In this document: positions 1 to 5,669 of the stretch, in pieces
Layout: every line of letters begins with the position of its first letter
Numbering within the stretch: the stretch's first letter is position 1
Origin: an uncultured Oscillibacter sp.
GTDB lineage: Bacteria > Bacillota > Clostridia > Oscillospirales > Oscillospiraceae
Direction: 5' to 3'
Assembly: GCF_910584465.1 (NCBI RefSeq)
Contig: NZ_CAJUBK010000036.1
Span: 1 to 25,088 of the forward strand
Length of the DNA stretch: 25,088 bases
The notes under the pieces: generated by a model
Told to the model about the DNA's origin: nothing
What the model saw: the letters and a program-made list of their open reading frames with translations, nothing else
Database searches by the model: none
Position numbers and translations under genes: made by a program

Positions 1-254
1 CGGCCCTTCGTCCTGAAAAAGCAGTTCAGCGCCGCCAGCATGGAGTTGATCGTCTCCGGCTGGCGGCCCGCCGCCTCCAGGTGGGATTTCCAGCGCAGCA
101 GACCTTCTTTCGTGACCGGCCCCGGACCTGCCCAAGCCCAGAACGCCCGGATGTCCCGGGTGTATTTTTCGACGCTCCCGCCGGCGTATTCCTGGTCTTT
201 CAAATGCCGTGTGAACCCTTGGATATCGGATTCCCTGATCATAAGATCCCTCAT
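1..254 (-). CDS. Tyrosine recombinase/integrase, N-terminal part only (runs off the window)
   Basis: An open frame on the minus strand begins at the ATG at 252-254 and stays open to base 1, so only about 84 residues are visible. AAGGAG lies about 8 bases before the ATG. The residues (IQGFTRHLKDQEYAGGS..., VEKYTRDIRAFWAWAG..., PETINSMLAALNCFF) read as the helical SAM-like core-binding domain of XerC/D-type recombinases. The catalytic domain with its R-H-R-Y residues would lie beyond the window edge, so the enzyme class is inferred from the N-terminal domain alone. It lies just outside the integrative element at 528-2264 and is GC-rich like the host genes, which suggests a resident gene and not part of that element. 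A second ATG five codons in is possible but worse placed. Confidence 0.72.
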   Translation of the reverse strand, partial: MRDLMIRESDIQGFTRHLKDQEYAGGSVEKYTRDIRAFWAWAGPGPVTKEGLLRWKSHLEAAGRQPETINSMLAALNCFFRTKG

Positions 255-295
255 CCTTCTCTCTCCTTTTTGCATATTGCGCGATCTGCGATCGA

Positions 296-329
296 GCTCT
301 ATGATATCATAGAGCCCCGGCTGTCGAAA
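296..329 (-). promoter_or_regulatory. Candidate promoter/operator of the recombinase gene: 20-bp palindrome and Spo0A-like box
   Basis: GCTCTATGATATCATAGAGC at 296-315 is a perfect 20-bp palindrome about 40 bases before the recombinase start. On the minus strand TATCAT (301-306) could be a -10. TTCGACA (322-328), the complement of the Spo0A box TGTCGAA, would then overlap the -35 position. The palindrome is seen directly; the operator and Spo0A readings are inference. Confidence 0.35.
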
Positions 330-393
330 ACCTATTCCCACCGGCCGGAGCAAATTTCTCGAACCTCTTGGAAGGTCCGAAAAACTTCGGGCC

Positions 394-421
394 AAAATGA
401 AAGGGGCCCCTCCCGGGCCCC
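394..421 (-). terminator. Possible second terminator behind groEL/integrase
   Basis: On the minus strand a 7-bp GGGGCCC/GGGCCCC stem (403-409 with 415-421, 5-base loop) is followed by TTTCATTTT. It lies about 55 bases beyond the stronger hairpin at 474-502, so the two could act as tandem terminators for transcripts coming from groEL or the integrase. The T-tract is interrupted. Confidence 0.4.
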
Positions 422-473
422 CGTCGTGACGCTCTCCCTGCCGCTCGAGCCCCTGCATCCTTCAACAAACGAA

Positions 474-502
474 GGCCCGGCGTCCTAAATGGACGCCGGG
501 CC
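474..502 (-). terminator. Native groESL terminator, now displaced
   Basis: A perfect 12-bp stem GGCCCGGCGTCC/GGACGCCGGGCC encloses a 5-base loop (486-490). On the minus strand it is followed by TTCGTTTGTT. It lies about 26 bases past the groEL stop-codon copy kept in the left att repeat (528-543), so before the insertion it must have been the groEL terminator. It is now about 1.75 kb from the functional groEL stop and is the nearest downstream stop signal for the integrase gene. The tract on the plus side (CTTTCATTC) is also T-rich, so it may work both ways. Confidence 0.75.
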
Positions 503-527
503 CTTTCATTCGTTCAGCCGTTCCGGC

Positions 528-543
528 TCAATACATGCCGCCC
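528..543. repeat. attL: left 16-bp direct repeat
   Basis: TCAATACATGCCGCCC is identical to 2249-2264. The bases on either side differ (C and T here, A and A at the other copy), so the repeat is exactly 16 bp. On the minus strand it encodes GGMY and the TGA stop of groEL. Confidence 0.88.
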
Positions 544-694
544 TTTGAATCCACGTCAACCCACGCTTCCTATTCCACCACCGAAAAAGGATTGAAACAC
601 AGTCATTTTGGAAGATTTACCCGGAAAAGAAACCCAAAATATTGTTTGCAAGCTCTTCATATCTCTACGCAAATCTACATGCTTTCACGGGCAA
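544..694. other. Left end of the element, no gene
   Basis: About 150 AT-richer bases lie between attL and the last integrase codons. I see no open frame with a ribosome site and no convincing terminator. The only notable piece is GAATCCA at 547-553, which is inverted as TGGATTC at 2240-2246 next to the other att copy and would flank the joined site of an excised circle. Confidence 0.5.
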
Positions 695-704
695 TTGGCG
701 TAAG
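695..704 (+). repeat. Arm-type repeat TTGGCGTAAG (left end)
   Basis: The 10-mer TTGGCGTAAG occurs here and twice at the right end (2174-2183, 2185-2194), all on the same strand. It touches the integrase stop codon at 705-707. Integrases with an AP2-like N-terminal domain bind such repeats near both element ends; that role is inferred. Confidence 0.6.
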
Positions 705-1859
705 CTAGAGGTTTGCCGCAACCTTGCGAAAAGCATTTTCCACCGCATCATAATCCGTATGCGTGTAAACGTCCAGCGTCACACTCACATTGGAGTGTCC
801 CATAATTGCCTGTAGGGATTTCACGTCAATCCCTGCTTGCTGGGCATTGGTGCAAAACGTATGTCGCAAGACGTGGGGCGTAACCCGTGGCACCGCATCC
901 CCGTACAGCTTTGCAAACTTCTTTTGCATCCCTCGCATATAGTTCTGTAAGTGCATAGCGGCCTTGGGCTTACCATCTTTGTCTAGAAACAGAAACCCCG
1001 CATAACCATCAACAATCATTTCAACTTTTGTCGCGGCTCTATTTTGTAGTACCCTGCGAAACGCCATATATGCGCCGTCTGACATAGGAACATATCGGAC
1101 ACCGCTCTTTGTCTTTGGCCCTGTGATAAAATACGGCTTGTCTCCCGTTCTACACAATTGCTTGTTAATATGAATGCGACGTCTGTCAAGGTCGATATCC
1201 GCTTTGGTAAGCCCGTAAAGTTCCGACACTCTCAACCCTGTATGTAGCAGAATTTCAACATCATCGTAATAATTGCCGCTTCCATGCTCACGGATAAACG
1301 TCAAATACTGCTCCTGTTGCTCTTTTGTAAGGGCGTCTCTCACATAAGCGTCATTGGGTATAATATCACACAGCTTGAACTTAAACGGATTTTTGCGAAT
1401 TGCATCGTCATCGACGGCCATTTCAAACGCCGGACGCAAAATGTTATGTACAATGCCGATTGTATTTTGCTTTAGGCCGTTGTCATGTAGGGAGAGCAAC
1501 CAACCTTTTGCATCGGACAATTTAACGGACTTAATTCTACGCTGTCCAAATGCGTCCCCATGAATGCGGTTGATTGCTGAACTATATGCCCGCAAAGAAT
1601 TTTTCTTCAAGCCACGGCGTAAGTTCATATAGCGGTCTACCAACTCGGAAACGGTCATTTCTCCCGCTTCACTGTCAATCCCGTCTGCCATATCCCGTTG
1701 TATATCAGTTTCTTTCTGCCTCAGTTCATCAAGTGTTTTAGCGTATACACAACGGCGTTTCCCTTTAGCATCGGTATAACGAAAATCGTATGTACCGTTT
1801 TCCCGCTGACTTTCACCAGATTTTAATACCCGGCCTTTATGGTCTTTACGCTTTCCCAT
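705..1859 (-). CDS. int: Tyrosine integrase of the element (Tn916/phage integrase type)
   Basis: This 384-residue site-specific recombinase should integrate and excise the surrounding element. Residues 1-50 (KRKDHKGRVLKSGESQRENG, TYDFRYTDAKGKRRCVYAKT) form an AP2-like arm-site binding domain. About 65-165 is the SAM-like core-binding domain. The catalytic domain follows, with Arg in HTGLRVSEL, Lys in GPKTKSGVRYVPM, the HVLRH box, and LQAIMGHSNVSVTLDVYTH supplying the second His and the nucleophilic Tyr. All key residues are present, so the enzyme looks intact. The length is normal for the family. Start: ATG at 1857-1859 behind AAAGGGGGT. A promoter sits at 1901-1929. Codon and base use are far AT-richer than in the neighbours, consistent with transfer. 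The stop codon lies against an arm-type repeat. Confidence 0.95.
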   Translation of the reverse strand: MGKRKDHKGRVLKSGESQRENGTYDFRYTDAKGKRRCVYAKTLDELRQKETDIQRDMADGIDSEAGEMTVSELVDRYMNLRRGLKKNSLRAYSSAINRIHGDAFGQRRIKSVKLSDAKGWLLSLHDNGLKQNTIGIVHNILRPAFEMAVDDDAIRKNPFKFKLCDIIPNDAYVRDALTKEQQEQYLTFIREHGSGNYYDDVEILLHTGLRVSELYGLTKADIDLDRRRIHINKQLCRTGDKPYFITGPKTKSGVRYVPMSDGAYMAFRRVLQNRAATKVEMIVDGYAGFLFLDKDGKPKAAMHLQNYMRGMQKKFAKLYGDAVPRVTPHVLRHTFCTNAQQAGIDVKSLQAIMGHSNVSVTLDVYTHTDYDAVENAFRKVAANL

Positions 1860-1875
1860 GTTACCCCCTTTCCGG

Positions 1876-1902
1876 GAAAGCGACTTTGGATAGTATAGCT
1901 AT
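1876..1902 (+). repeat. 27-bp inverted repeat, copy next to the integrase
   Basis: The complement of 1876-1902 matches 2144-2170 at 25 of 27 positions, with an exact 18-bp core (TTTGGATAGTATAGCTAT at 1885-1902). The copy overlaps the first bases of the integrase -10 and the expected transcription start. The two copies bracket 241 bp with the excisionase remnant, the terminator and most of the integrase promoter. Confidence 0.8.
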
Positions 1903-1929
1903 TATATCATGCCAAAGTCTGCTTGTCCA
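1901..1929 (-). promoter_or_regulatory. Integrase promoter
   Basis: On the minus strand TGGACA (1924-1929) and a perfect TATAAT (1901-1906) are separated by 17 bases, with an extended TG one base before the -10 (1908-1909). Transcription would start about 35-40 bases before the integrase ATG. The -35 touches the stop codon of the excisionase remnant, so int can be transcribed on its own. Confidence 0.75.
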
Positions 1930-2082
1930 TCAAATCGAGTAACTACGGGCAATATAAGAATCAAACTGTTTCCGCTTTATCATCCGCTTACTGCCGACCC
2001 ATAAAACGAACTCGCAGTTGCCAGCATTGGAAATCTCCCTTGTAGCACATCGAGCATTGTTATCATAGCATATGGGGGCCAT
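1930..2082 (-). pseudogene. Excisionase (Xis)-like remnant
   Basis: The last 34 residues (REISNAGNCEFVLWVGSKRM then IKRKQFDSYIARSYSI) look like the C-terminal half of Tn916-family excisionases, which end with FVLxVGxKRLIKRKxFExYL and lie directly before int. From the only plausible ATG (2080-2082) the product would be 50 residues, against roughly 65-70 for the family. Residues 1-15 (MAPICYDNNARCATR) do not resemble the usual helix-turn-helix start, and no proper ribosome site precedes the ATG. The frame is open further upstream but passes through the terminator at 2107-2140. I read this as a 5'-truncated or degenerate gene at a deletion junction. A diverged short working Xis is possible. Confidence 0.55.
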
Positions 2083-2106
2083 CCTTGCACAGTTTAATTT
2101 CTGTTT

Positions 2107-2140
2107 AAAAAACCGATACCCCCAATTAAGAGGGTATCGG
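2107..2140 (-). terminator. Terminator at the groEL-facing end of the element
   Basis: A perfect 9-bp stem CCGATACCC/GGGTATCGG (2113-2121 with 2132-2140), with a 10-base loop, is followed on the minus strand by six T residues (2107-2112). It faces the direction of groEL transcription and lies about 110 bases past the groEL stop, so it should end the groESL mRNA before it enters the element. Confidence 0.85.
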
Positions 2141-2143
2141 CTC

Positions 2144-2170
2144 ATAGCTATACTATCCAAAATCACTTTC
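2144..2170 (-). repeat. 27-bp inverted repeat, copy near the right end
   Basis: This is the partner of 1876-1902 in opposite orientation (25 of 27 matches; mismatches at the two purines of its outer third). It lies between the terminator and the paired arm-type repeats. Its function is unknown. Confidence 0.8.
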
Positions 2171-2173
2171 AAA

Positions 2174-2194
2174 TTGGCGTAAGTTTGGCGTAAG
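2174..2194 (+). repeat. Paired arm-type repeats TTGGCGTAAG (right end)
   Basis: Two copies of TTGGCGTAAG, at 2174-2183 and 2185-2194, are 11 bases apart start to start, about one helical turn. A third copy lies at the other end (695-704). This is the usual layout of integrase arm-binding sites. Confidence 0.65.
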
Positions 2195-2248
2195 TCGCTT
2201 TTCCTATCCCCCAAAAGTCCAGTGATTGCAAGGCTTACATGGATTCTA

Positions 2249-2264
2249 TCAATACATGCCGCCC
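2249..2264. repeat. attR: right 16-bp direct repeat inside groEL
   Basis: TCAATACATGCCGCCC is identical to 528-543. On the minus strand it supplies the last four codons (GGMY) and the stop codon of groEL, so integration leaves the chaperone sequence whole. Confidence 0.88.
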
Positions 2265-3871
2265 ATGTCGGGAGCGGCGGGGGCGGGAGCGGGAGGCTCG
2301 GGCTTGTCGGCCACCAGGGACTCGGTGGTCAGCACCATGCCGGCGACGGAGGCCGCGTTCTCCAGAGCGGAACGGGTCACCTTGGCCGGGTCGATGATGC
2401 CGGAGGCCACCATGTCGCAGTACTCCTCTTTGTAGGCGTCGAAGCCGTGGCCCATCCCGCCGGAGCGGACCTTCTCCAAGATCACGGAGCCGTCCAGCCC
2501 CGCGTTGGCGGCGATCTGGCGGATGGGGGCCTCCAGGGCCTTGGCGATGATGCGGACGCCGGTCTTCTCGTCGCCCTCCACGCCGTCCAGCAGGGCCTCC
2601 ACGGCGGGGATGACGTTGACGAAGATGGTGCCGCCGCCGGCGACCACGCCCTCTTCCACCGCGGCGCGGGTGGCGTTCAGGGCGTCCTCGATGCGGAGCT
2701 TCTTCTCCTTCATCTCGGTCTCGGTGGCCGCGCCGACCTTGATGACGGCCACGCCGCCAGCCAGCTTCGCCAGGCGCTCCTGGAGCTTCTCCTTGTCATA
2801 GTCGCTGGTGGTGTTGGCGATCTGGGAACGGATCTGGGCCACCCGGTCCTTGATGGCCTGGGAATCGCCTGCGCCGTCCACGATGGTGGTGTTCTCCTTG
2901 GTGACCTTGACCTGACGGGCGCGGCCCAGCATGGAGAGGTCGGCGGTCTTCAGCTCCAGGCCGACTTCCTCGCTGACGACGGTGCCGCCGGTCAGGATGG
3001 CGATGTCCTGGAGCATCTCCTTGCGGCGGTCGCCGAAGCCGGGGGCCTTGACGCAGACCACGTTCAGCGTGCCGCGGAGGCGGTTGACGATCAGGGTGCT
3101 CAGGGCCTCGCCCTCCACGTCCTCAGCGATGATGATGAGCTTCTTGCCGGACTGGACCAGCTGCTCCAGCAGGGGCAGGATGTCGGCGATGACGGAGATC
3201 TTCTTATCGGTGATCAGGATATAGGCGTCGTCCACGACGGCTTCCATCTTCTCCATGTCGGTGGCCATGTAGGGGGTGATATAGCCCCGGTCGAACTGCA
3301 TGCCCTCCACGACCTCGCTGTAGGTCTCGGCGGTCTTGGACTCCTCGATGGTGATGACGCCGTCGGCGGAGACCTTCTCCATGGCGTCGGCGATCAGCTT
3401 GCCGATCTCCTCATCGCCGGAGCTGACGGCGCCGACCCGGGCGATGTCCTTGGAGCCGTCCACGGTCTTGGCCTGCTTCTTGACCTCGGCCACGGCGGCC
3501 TCCACGGCCTTCGCCATGCCCTTCTTGACGACGATGGGGTTGGCGCCGGCGGCCAGGTTCTTCAGGCCCTCGCCGATCATGGCCTGGGCCAGCAGGGTGG
3601 CGGTGGTGGTGCCGTCGCCGGCCACGTCGTTGGTCTTGGTGGAGACTTCCTTCACCAGCTGGGCGCCCATGTTCTCGAAGGGATCGTCCAGCTCGATCTC
3701 CTTGGCGATGGTCACGCCGTCATTGGTGATGAGGGGAGCGCCGTACTTCTTGTCCAGGACCACGTTCCGGCCCTTGGGGCCCAGGGTGATCTTGACGGTA
3801 TCGGCCAGGGTATTGACGCCGGTCTCCAGCGCCTTGCGGGCGTCCTCGCCGCGCTTGATGAGCTTAGACAT
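2249..3871 (-). CDS. groEL: 60-kDa chaperonin GroEL
   Basis: GroEL is the ATP-driven double-ring folding chamber of the cytoplasm and works with GroES. The 540-residue protein is full length. It has the ATP-site signatures TLGPKGRNVVLDKKYGAPLI and VAGDGTTTATLLAQAMI (including the catalytic Asp of GDGTT), the apical domain (about 190-370), the family signature AALNATRAAVEEGVVAGGG-type near 400, and a C-terminal GGM tail (DMGGMY). Start: ATG at 3869-3871 with GGAGG about 11 bases upstream. It is the second gene of the operon behind groES, but the two are separated by an unusually long, strongly folded spacer. The last codons and the stop lie in the att repeat of the element downstream, so it is the integration target yet remains intact. 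Confidence 0.99.
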   Translation of the reverse strand: MSKLIKRGEDARKALETGVNTLADTVKITLGPKGRNVVLDKKYGAPLITNDGVTIAKEIELDDPFENMGAQLVKEVSTKTNDVAGDGTTTATLLAQAMIGEGLKNLAAGANPIVVKKGMAKAVEAAVAEVKKQAKTVDGSKDIARVGAVSSGDEEIGKLIADAMEKVSADGVITIEESKTAETYSEVVEGMQFDRGYITPYMATDMEKMEAVVDDAYILITDKKISVIADILPLLEQLVQSGKKLIIIAEDVEGEALSTLIVNRLRGTLNVVCVKAPGFGDRRKEMLQDIAILTGGTVVSEEVGLELKTADLSMLGRARQVKVTKENTTIVDGAGDSQAIKDRVAQIRSQIANTTSDYDKEKLQERLAKLAGGVAVIKVGAATETEMKEKKLRIEDALNATRAAVEEGVVAGGGTIFVNVIPAVEALLDGVEGDEKTGVRIIAKALEAPIRQIAANAGLDGSVILEKVRSGGMGHGFDAYKEEYCDMVASGIIDPAKVTRSALENAASVAGMVLTTESLVADKPEPPAPAPAAPDMGGMY

Positions 3872-3913
3872 GATAAATCTACCTCCATAGCAGTGATTTT
3901 GTTAGGACCGTGA

Positions 3914-4117
3914 GATCGAACAGCGAAGCGCGTTCGATCCCACCGGGGGTCCAGGGGGCGCGCCCCTGGTCTCTCCGCTCTGCGGAGAAAGGGAGTGGAA
4001 GCATTTTCGCGACGGCATGCGCGTCACGAAGATCCCCCGACCCGTGCGCCCTGGGCGCACACACCAGTGACGCCGCGTCACTGGCGAGGGGGACCCTCAA
4101 GAGGGGACCCGTCCCCC
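3914..4117 (-). other. Strongly folded groES-groEL spacer
   Basis: The 253 bases between groES and groEL carry six hairpins in a row: 3914-3921/3932-3939 (8 bp), 3951-3957/3963-3969 (7 bp), 3972-3978/3982-3988 (7 bp, 3-base loop), 4044-4050/4054-4060 (7 bp), 4064-4072/4076-4084 (9 bp), 4088-4094/4111-4117 (7 bp). None has a T-tract and there is no open frame with a ribosome site. The CCGGGGGTCCAGGGGG block resembles dispersed intergenic repeats of GC-rich Clostridia, from memory. It could be a repeat insertion or an mRNA processing/stability region. Confidence 0.7.
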
Positions 4118-4124
4118 CTTGACG

Positions 4125-4409
4125 TCACTCCACGATCGCCAGGATATCGTTCTGCCGGACGACGACGTACTCGACTTCCTCCAGGGTGACCTTGGTGCCG
4201 GCGTACTGGCTGGTGATGACCTTGTCGCCGGGCTTCACGGTCATGGTGACTTCCTTGCCGTCCACGGTGCCGCCGGGGCCCACGGAGATGACTTCCGCCA
4301 CGGAGGGCTTCTCCTTCGCCGAGCCAGTCAGGATGATGCCGCCCTTGGTGGTCTCCTCGGTCTCCACCATCTTCAAGATCACGCGGTCTGCAAGCGGGGT
4401 GAGTTTCAT
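4125..4409 (-). CDS. groES: 10-kDa co-chaperonin GroES
   Basis: GroES forms the heptameric lid of the GroEL chamber. The 94-residue protein has the family start signature (MKLTPLADRVILKMVETEET), the mobile loop (about 16-32, with the hydrophobic GGIILTG contact for GroEL), and the closing VVRQNDILAIVE. The length matches the family. Start: ATG at 4407-4409 with TAAGGAGG about 7 bases upstream. It is the first gene of the operon, behind a sigma-A-like promoter and a CIRCE operator, so HrcA repression and heat induction are expected. Confidence 0.99.
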   Translation of the reverse strand: MKLTPLADRVILKMVETEETTKGGIILTGSAKEKPSVAEVISVGPGGTVDGKEVTMTVKPGDKVITSQYAGTKVTLEEVEYVVVRQNDILAIVE

Positions 4410-4450
4410 TTGGGGTTCCTCCTTAAAATATGAAAATTTGAAAGATCGAG

Positions 4451-4491
4451 ATCACTGTTAGCACTCAAATACCAGGAGTGCTAACAGTGAT
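4451..4491 (-). promoter_or_regulatory. CIRCE operator of groESL (HrcA site)
   Basis: TTAGCACTC (4458-4466), nine bases, GAGTGCTAA (4476-4484) is a perfect match to CIRCE. The arms extend to 16 bp each (4451-4466 with 4476-4491). It lies just downstream of the -10, over the transcription start and leader, as expected for HrcA repression. Confidence 0.98.
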
Positions 4492-4492
4492 T

Positions 4493-4521
4493 ATCATAGT
4501 ACAGCCGCCCCCATTTGTAAA
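4493..4521 (-). promoter_or_regulatory. groESL promoter
   Basis: Minus-strand TTTACA (4516-4521) and TATGAT (4493-4498) are 17 bases apart, immediately before CIRCE. This is a good vegetative (sigma-A) promoter. Confidence 0.85.
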
Positions 4522-4592
4522 GGGGTATCGCGCCAAAAGTTATGAAGAATTTGTAAATGTTGCCGGGACCGCCAGATCCCGGGCGCGGCCTC

Positions 4593-4841
4593 CTATCCCA
4601 GCAGCCAGTCGTCCACGATGTCCCGCAGGGACACGGGCGTCACCGCGCCCCGGACCAGCGCCTCCGCCAGGTCCTCCACCCGCTCCCGGGAGGGGCTGAG
4701 GTCCCTCACCGCCGCTTCCTCGCCCTCCAGCTCGATCTGTACGCCGTATGACGGGCCGTCCTCCTCCGGTCCCTCCTCCAGCAGGTAATACCGCGCCTGA
4801 GACGCCCGGCACCGGGCCTCTCCCACCAGCCATTTCCGCAC
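4593..4841 (-). CDS. Small protein of unknown function, possibly DUF6514
   Basis: An 82-residue soluble, acidic protein with no signal peptide or membrane helix. The pattern ARYYLLEEGPEEDGPSYGVQ, IELEGEEAAVRDLSPSRERV and LAEALVRGAVTPVSLRDIVD recalls the clostridial DUF6514 family from memory; no function is known to me. I prefer the GTG start at 4839-4841, which has AGAGGGGG about 8 bases upstream, over an in-frame ATG at 4875-4877 with no ribosome site. It stands alone between groESL and rnmV, with its own upstream region (4842-5066) that carries Spo0A-like boxes, so it is probably transcribed alone. Confidence 0.65.
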   Translation of the reverse strand: MRKWLVGEARCRASQARYYLLEEGPEEDGPSYGVQIELEGEEAAVRDLSPSRERVEDLAEALVRGAVTPVSLRDIVDDWLLG

Positions 4842-4904
4842 TCCGCTGCCCCCTCTTATTGGGACCGCCCCTCCCATCGGGAGGACCGGGCCCTTAGTAC
4901 GCCA

Positions 4905-4991
4905 AGCATATCACGGGCCGCCCCTCGGATCTTGTCGAAAGGTGTCGGATCGACGGGGCCCCCTTCTGAAGTTTTGTCGAACCCGGTCGAA
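4905..4991 (-). promoter_or_regulatory. Upstream region of the small gene with Spo0A-like boxes
   Basis: TGTCGAA, the core Spo0A box, occurs exactly at 4933-4939 and 4975-4981 (42 bases apart, about four helical turns), with a near copy GGTCGAA at 4985-4991, all in one orientation. A weak -10 (GATATG/TATGCT on the minus strand, 4905-4912) would put the first box at the -35. The boxes are seen; Spo0A control is inference. Confidence 0.45.
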
Positions 4992-5066
4992 AAAAGGCCC
5001 CCTCCCGAAAGCGGCGGCCGCCGAAAAAGCCCGGGCCCCCGCCCGGCCGCCTGCGCCGCGTCCCGC

Positions 5067-5669
5067 TCATGTCCCCAGAGGGGGCTCCCCCGCCAACAGC
5101 GCCTCCAGCTCCTCCCGGTCGAACAGGAGGTTCAGCGCCTCCAGCAGGGCGTTGGCGGTGAGGTGCTCCGGCAGGTCCAGCCGCTTCAGGAGGCGGCGGC
5201 GCTCCTCCGCGCTCCCCGGCCCCCCGCTGAGGCCCAGGGCGAACAGGTCCGCCTTGGTGAGGGCGCCCTTCCGGTCCGCCGGGGGCCCGTCCTCGAAGGT
5301 GGCCCCCGCCCGCCGGAGGGCCTCCAGCAGGACGGCGGGCGGCATCCCCTCCACGCCCAGCTTGCCCTCCCGGCTCCCCCGGCGCTTCCGGCGCTCCTTG
5401 CCCTTCACGTCGGGGATGTACGCCTGCTTCACCTTGTCCTTCGGCAGGGCGCCTTTCAAATAGTTCCGCAGCACGAAGCCCGCCCCGTCGCTGTCCGTCA
5501 GCAGGATGAGCCCCTGCTTCTCCGCCAGCCGCCGGAGGAAGGCCAGCTTCTCCTTATCGTTGAACACGGCGAAGCCTCCCAGCGTGACGACGACCGCGTC
5601 CACCACCTGGGAGACCGCGTTCTTGTCGTAGCGGCCCTCCACCACGATGACTTCCTTGATCCGTTCCAT
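5067..5669 (-). CDS. rnmV: Ribonuclease M5
   Basis: RNase M5 makes the double cut that matures 5S rRNA in Firmicutes, acting on the precursor bound to ribosomal protein L18. The 200-residue protein opens with a TOPRIM domain: the acidic EGRYDKNAV motif near 11-19 and the metal-binding DSDGAGF near 58-64. A lysine/arginine-rich stretch (KGKERRKRRGSREGK, about 89-103) could contact RNA, and a C-terminal helical domain (DUF4093 type) follows. The length is typical. Start: ATG at 5667-5669 with GGAGGCAGAGG shortly before it. In many Firmicutes rnmV lies beside rsmA/ksgA, which is not seen here. It lies 76 bases behind holA and probably shares its transcript. Confidence 0.92.
   Translation of the reverse strand: MERIKEVIVVEGRYDKNAVSQVVDAVVVTLGGFAVFNDKEKLAFLRRLAEKQGLILLTDSDGAGFVLRNYLKGALPKDKVKQAYIPDVKGKERRKRRGSREGKLGVEGMPPAVLLEALRRAGATFEDGPPADRKGALTKADLFALGLSGGPGSAEERRRLLKRLDLPEHLTANALLEALNLLFDREELEALLAGEPPLGT

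Larger units (their letters stand above)
528..2264 (-). mobile_element. Small integrative element inserted at the 3' end of groEL
   Basis: The region is bounded by an exact 16-bp direct repeat, TCAATACATGCCGCCC, at 528-543 and 2249-2264. The right copy is the end of groEL (codons GGMY and the TGA stop); the left copy is the displaced original end, still followed by the native 3' flank and terminator. Between them lie a tyrosine integrase (705-1859), an excisionase-like remnant (1930-2082), a terminator (2107-2140) and three copies of TTGGCGTAAG near the two ends. Base composition is clearly AT-richer than the flanking host genes. No conjugation, replication or cargo genes are present, so this is either a deletion remnant of a larger Tn916-like element or a very small integrase-only element. 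Confidence 0.88.

Noticed and set aside
1876..2170. Inverted repeats as ends of a MITE or insertion sequence
   Set aside because: No transposase, no target-site duplication at the outer ends, and the enclosed DNA contains the expected xis-int junction of the element itself.
528..2264. A complete integrative conjugative element
   Set aside because: The integrase and xis tail resemble Tn916-type elements, but no relaxase, coupling protein, type IV secretion or accessory genes fit in 1.7 kb.
2222..3913. A 563-codon open frame on the plus strand across groEL
   Set aside because: It is antisense to groEL in a GC-rich genome. The translation is a low-complexity mix of G, L, D, V, H and A with no family resemblance and no ribosome site; it is a mirror of GroEL codon use.
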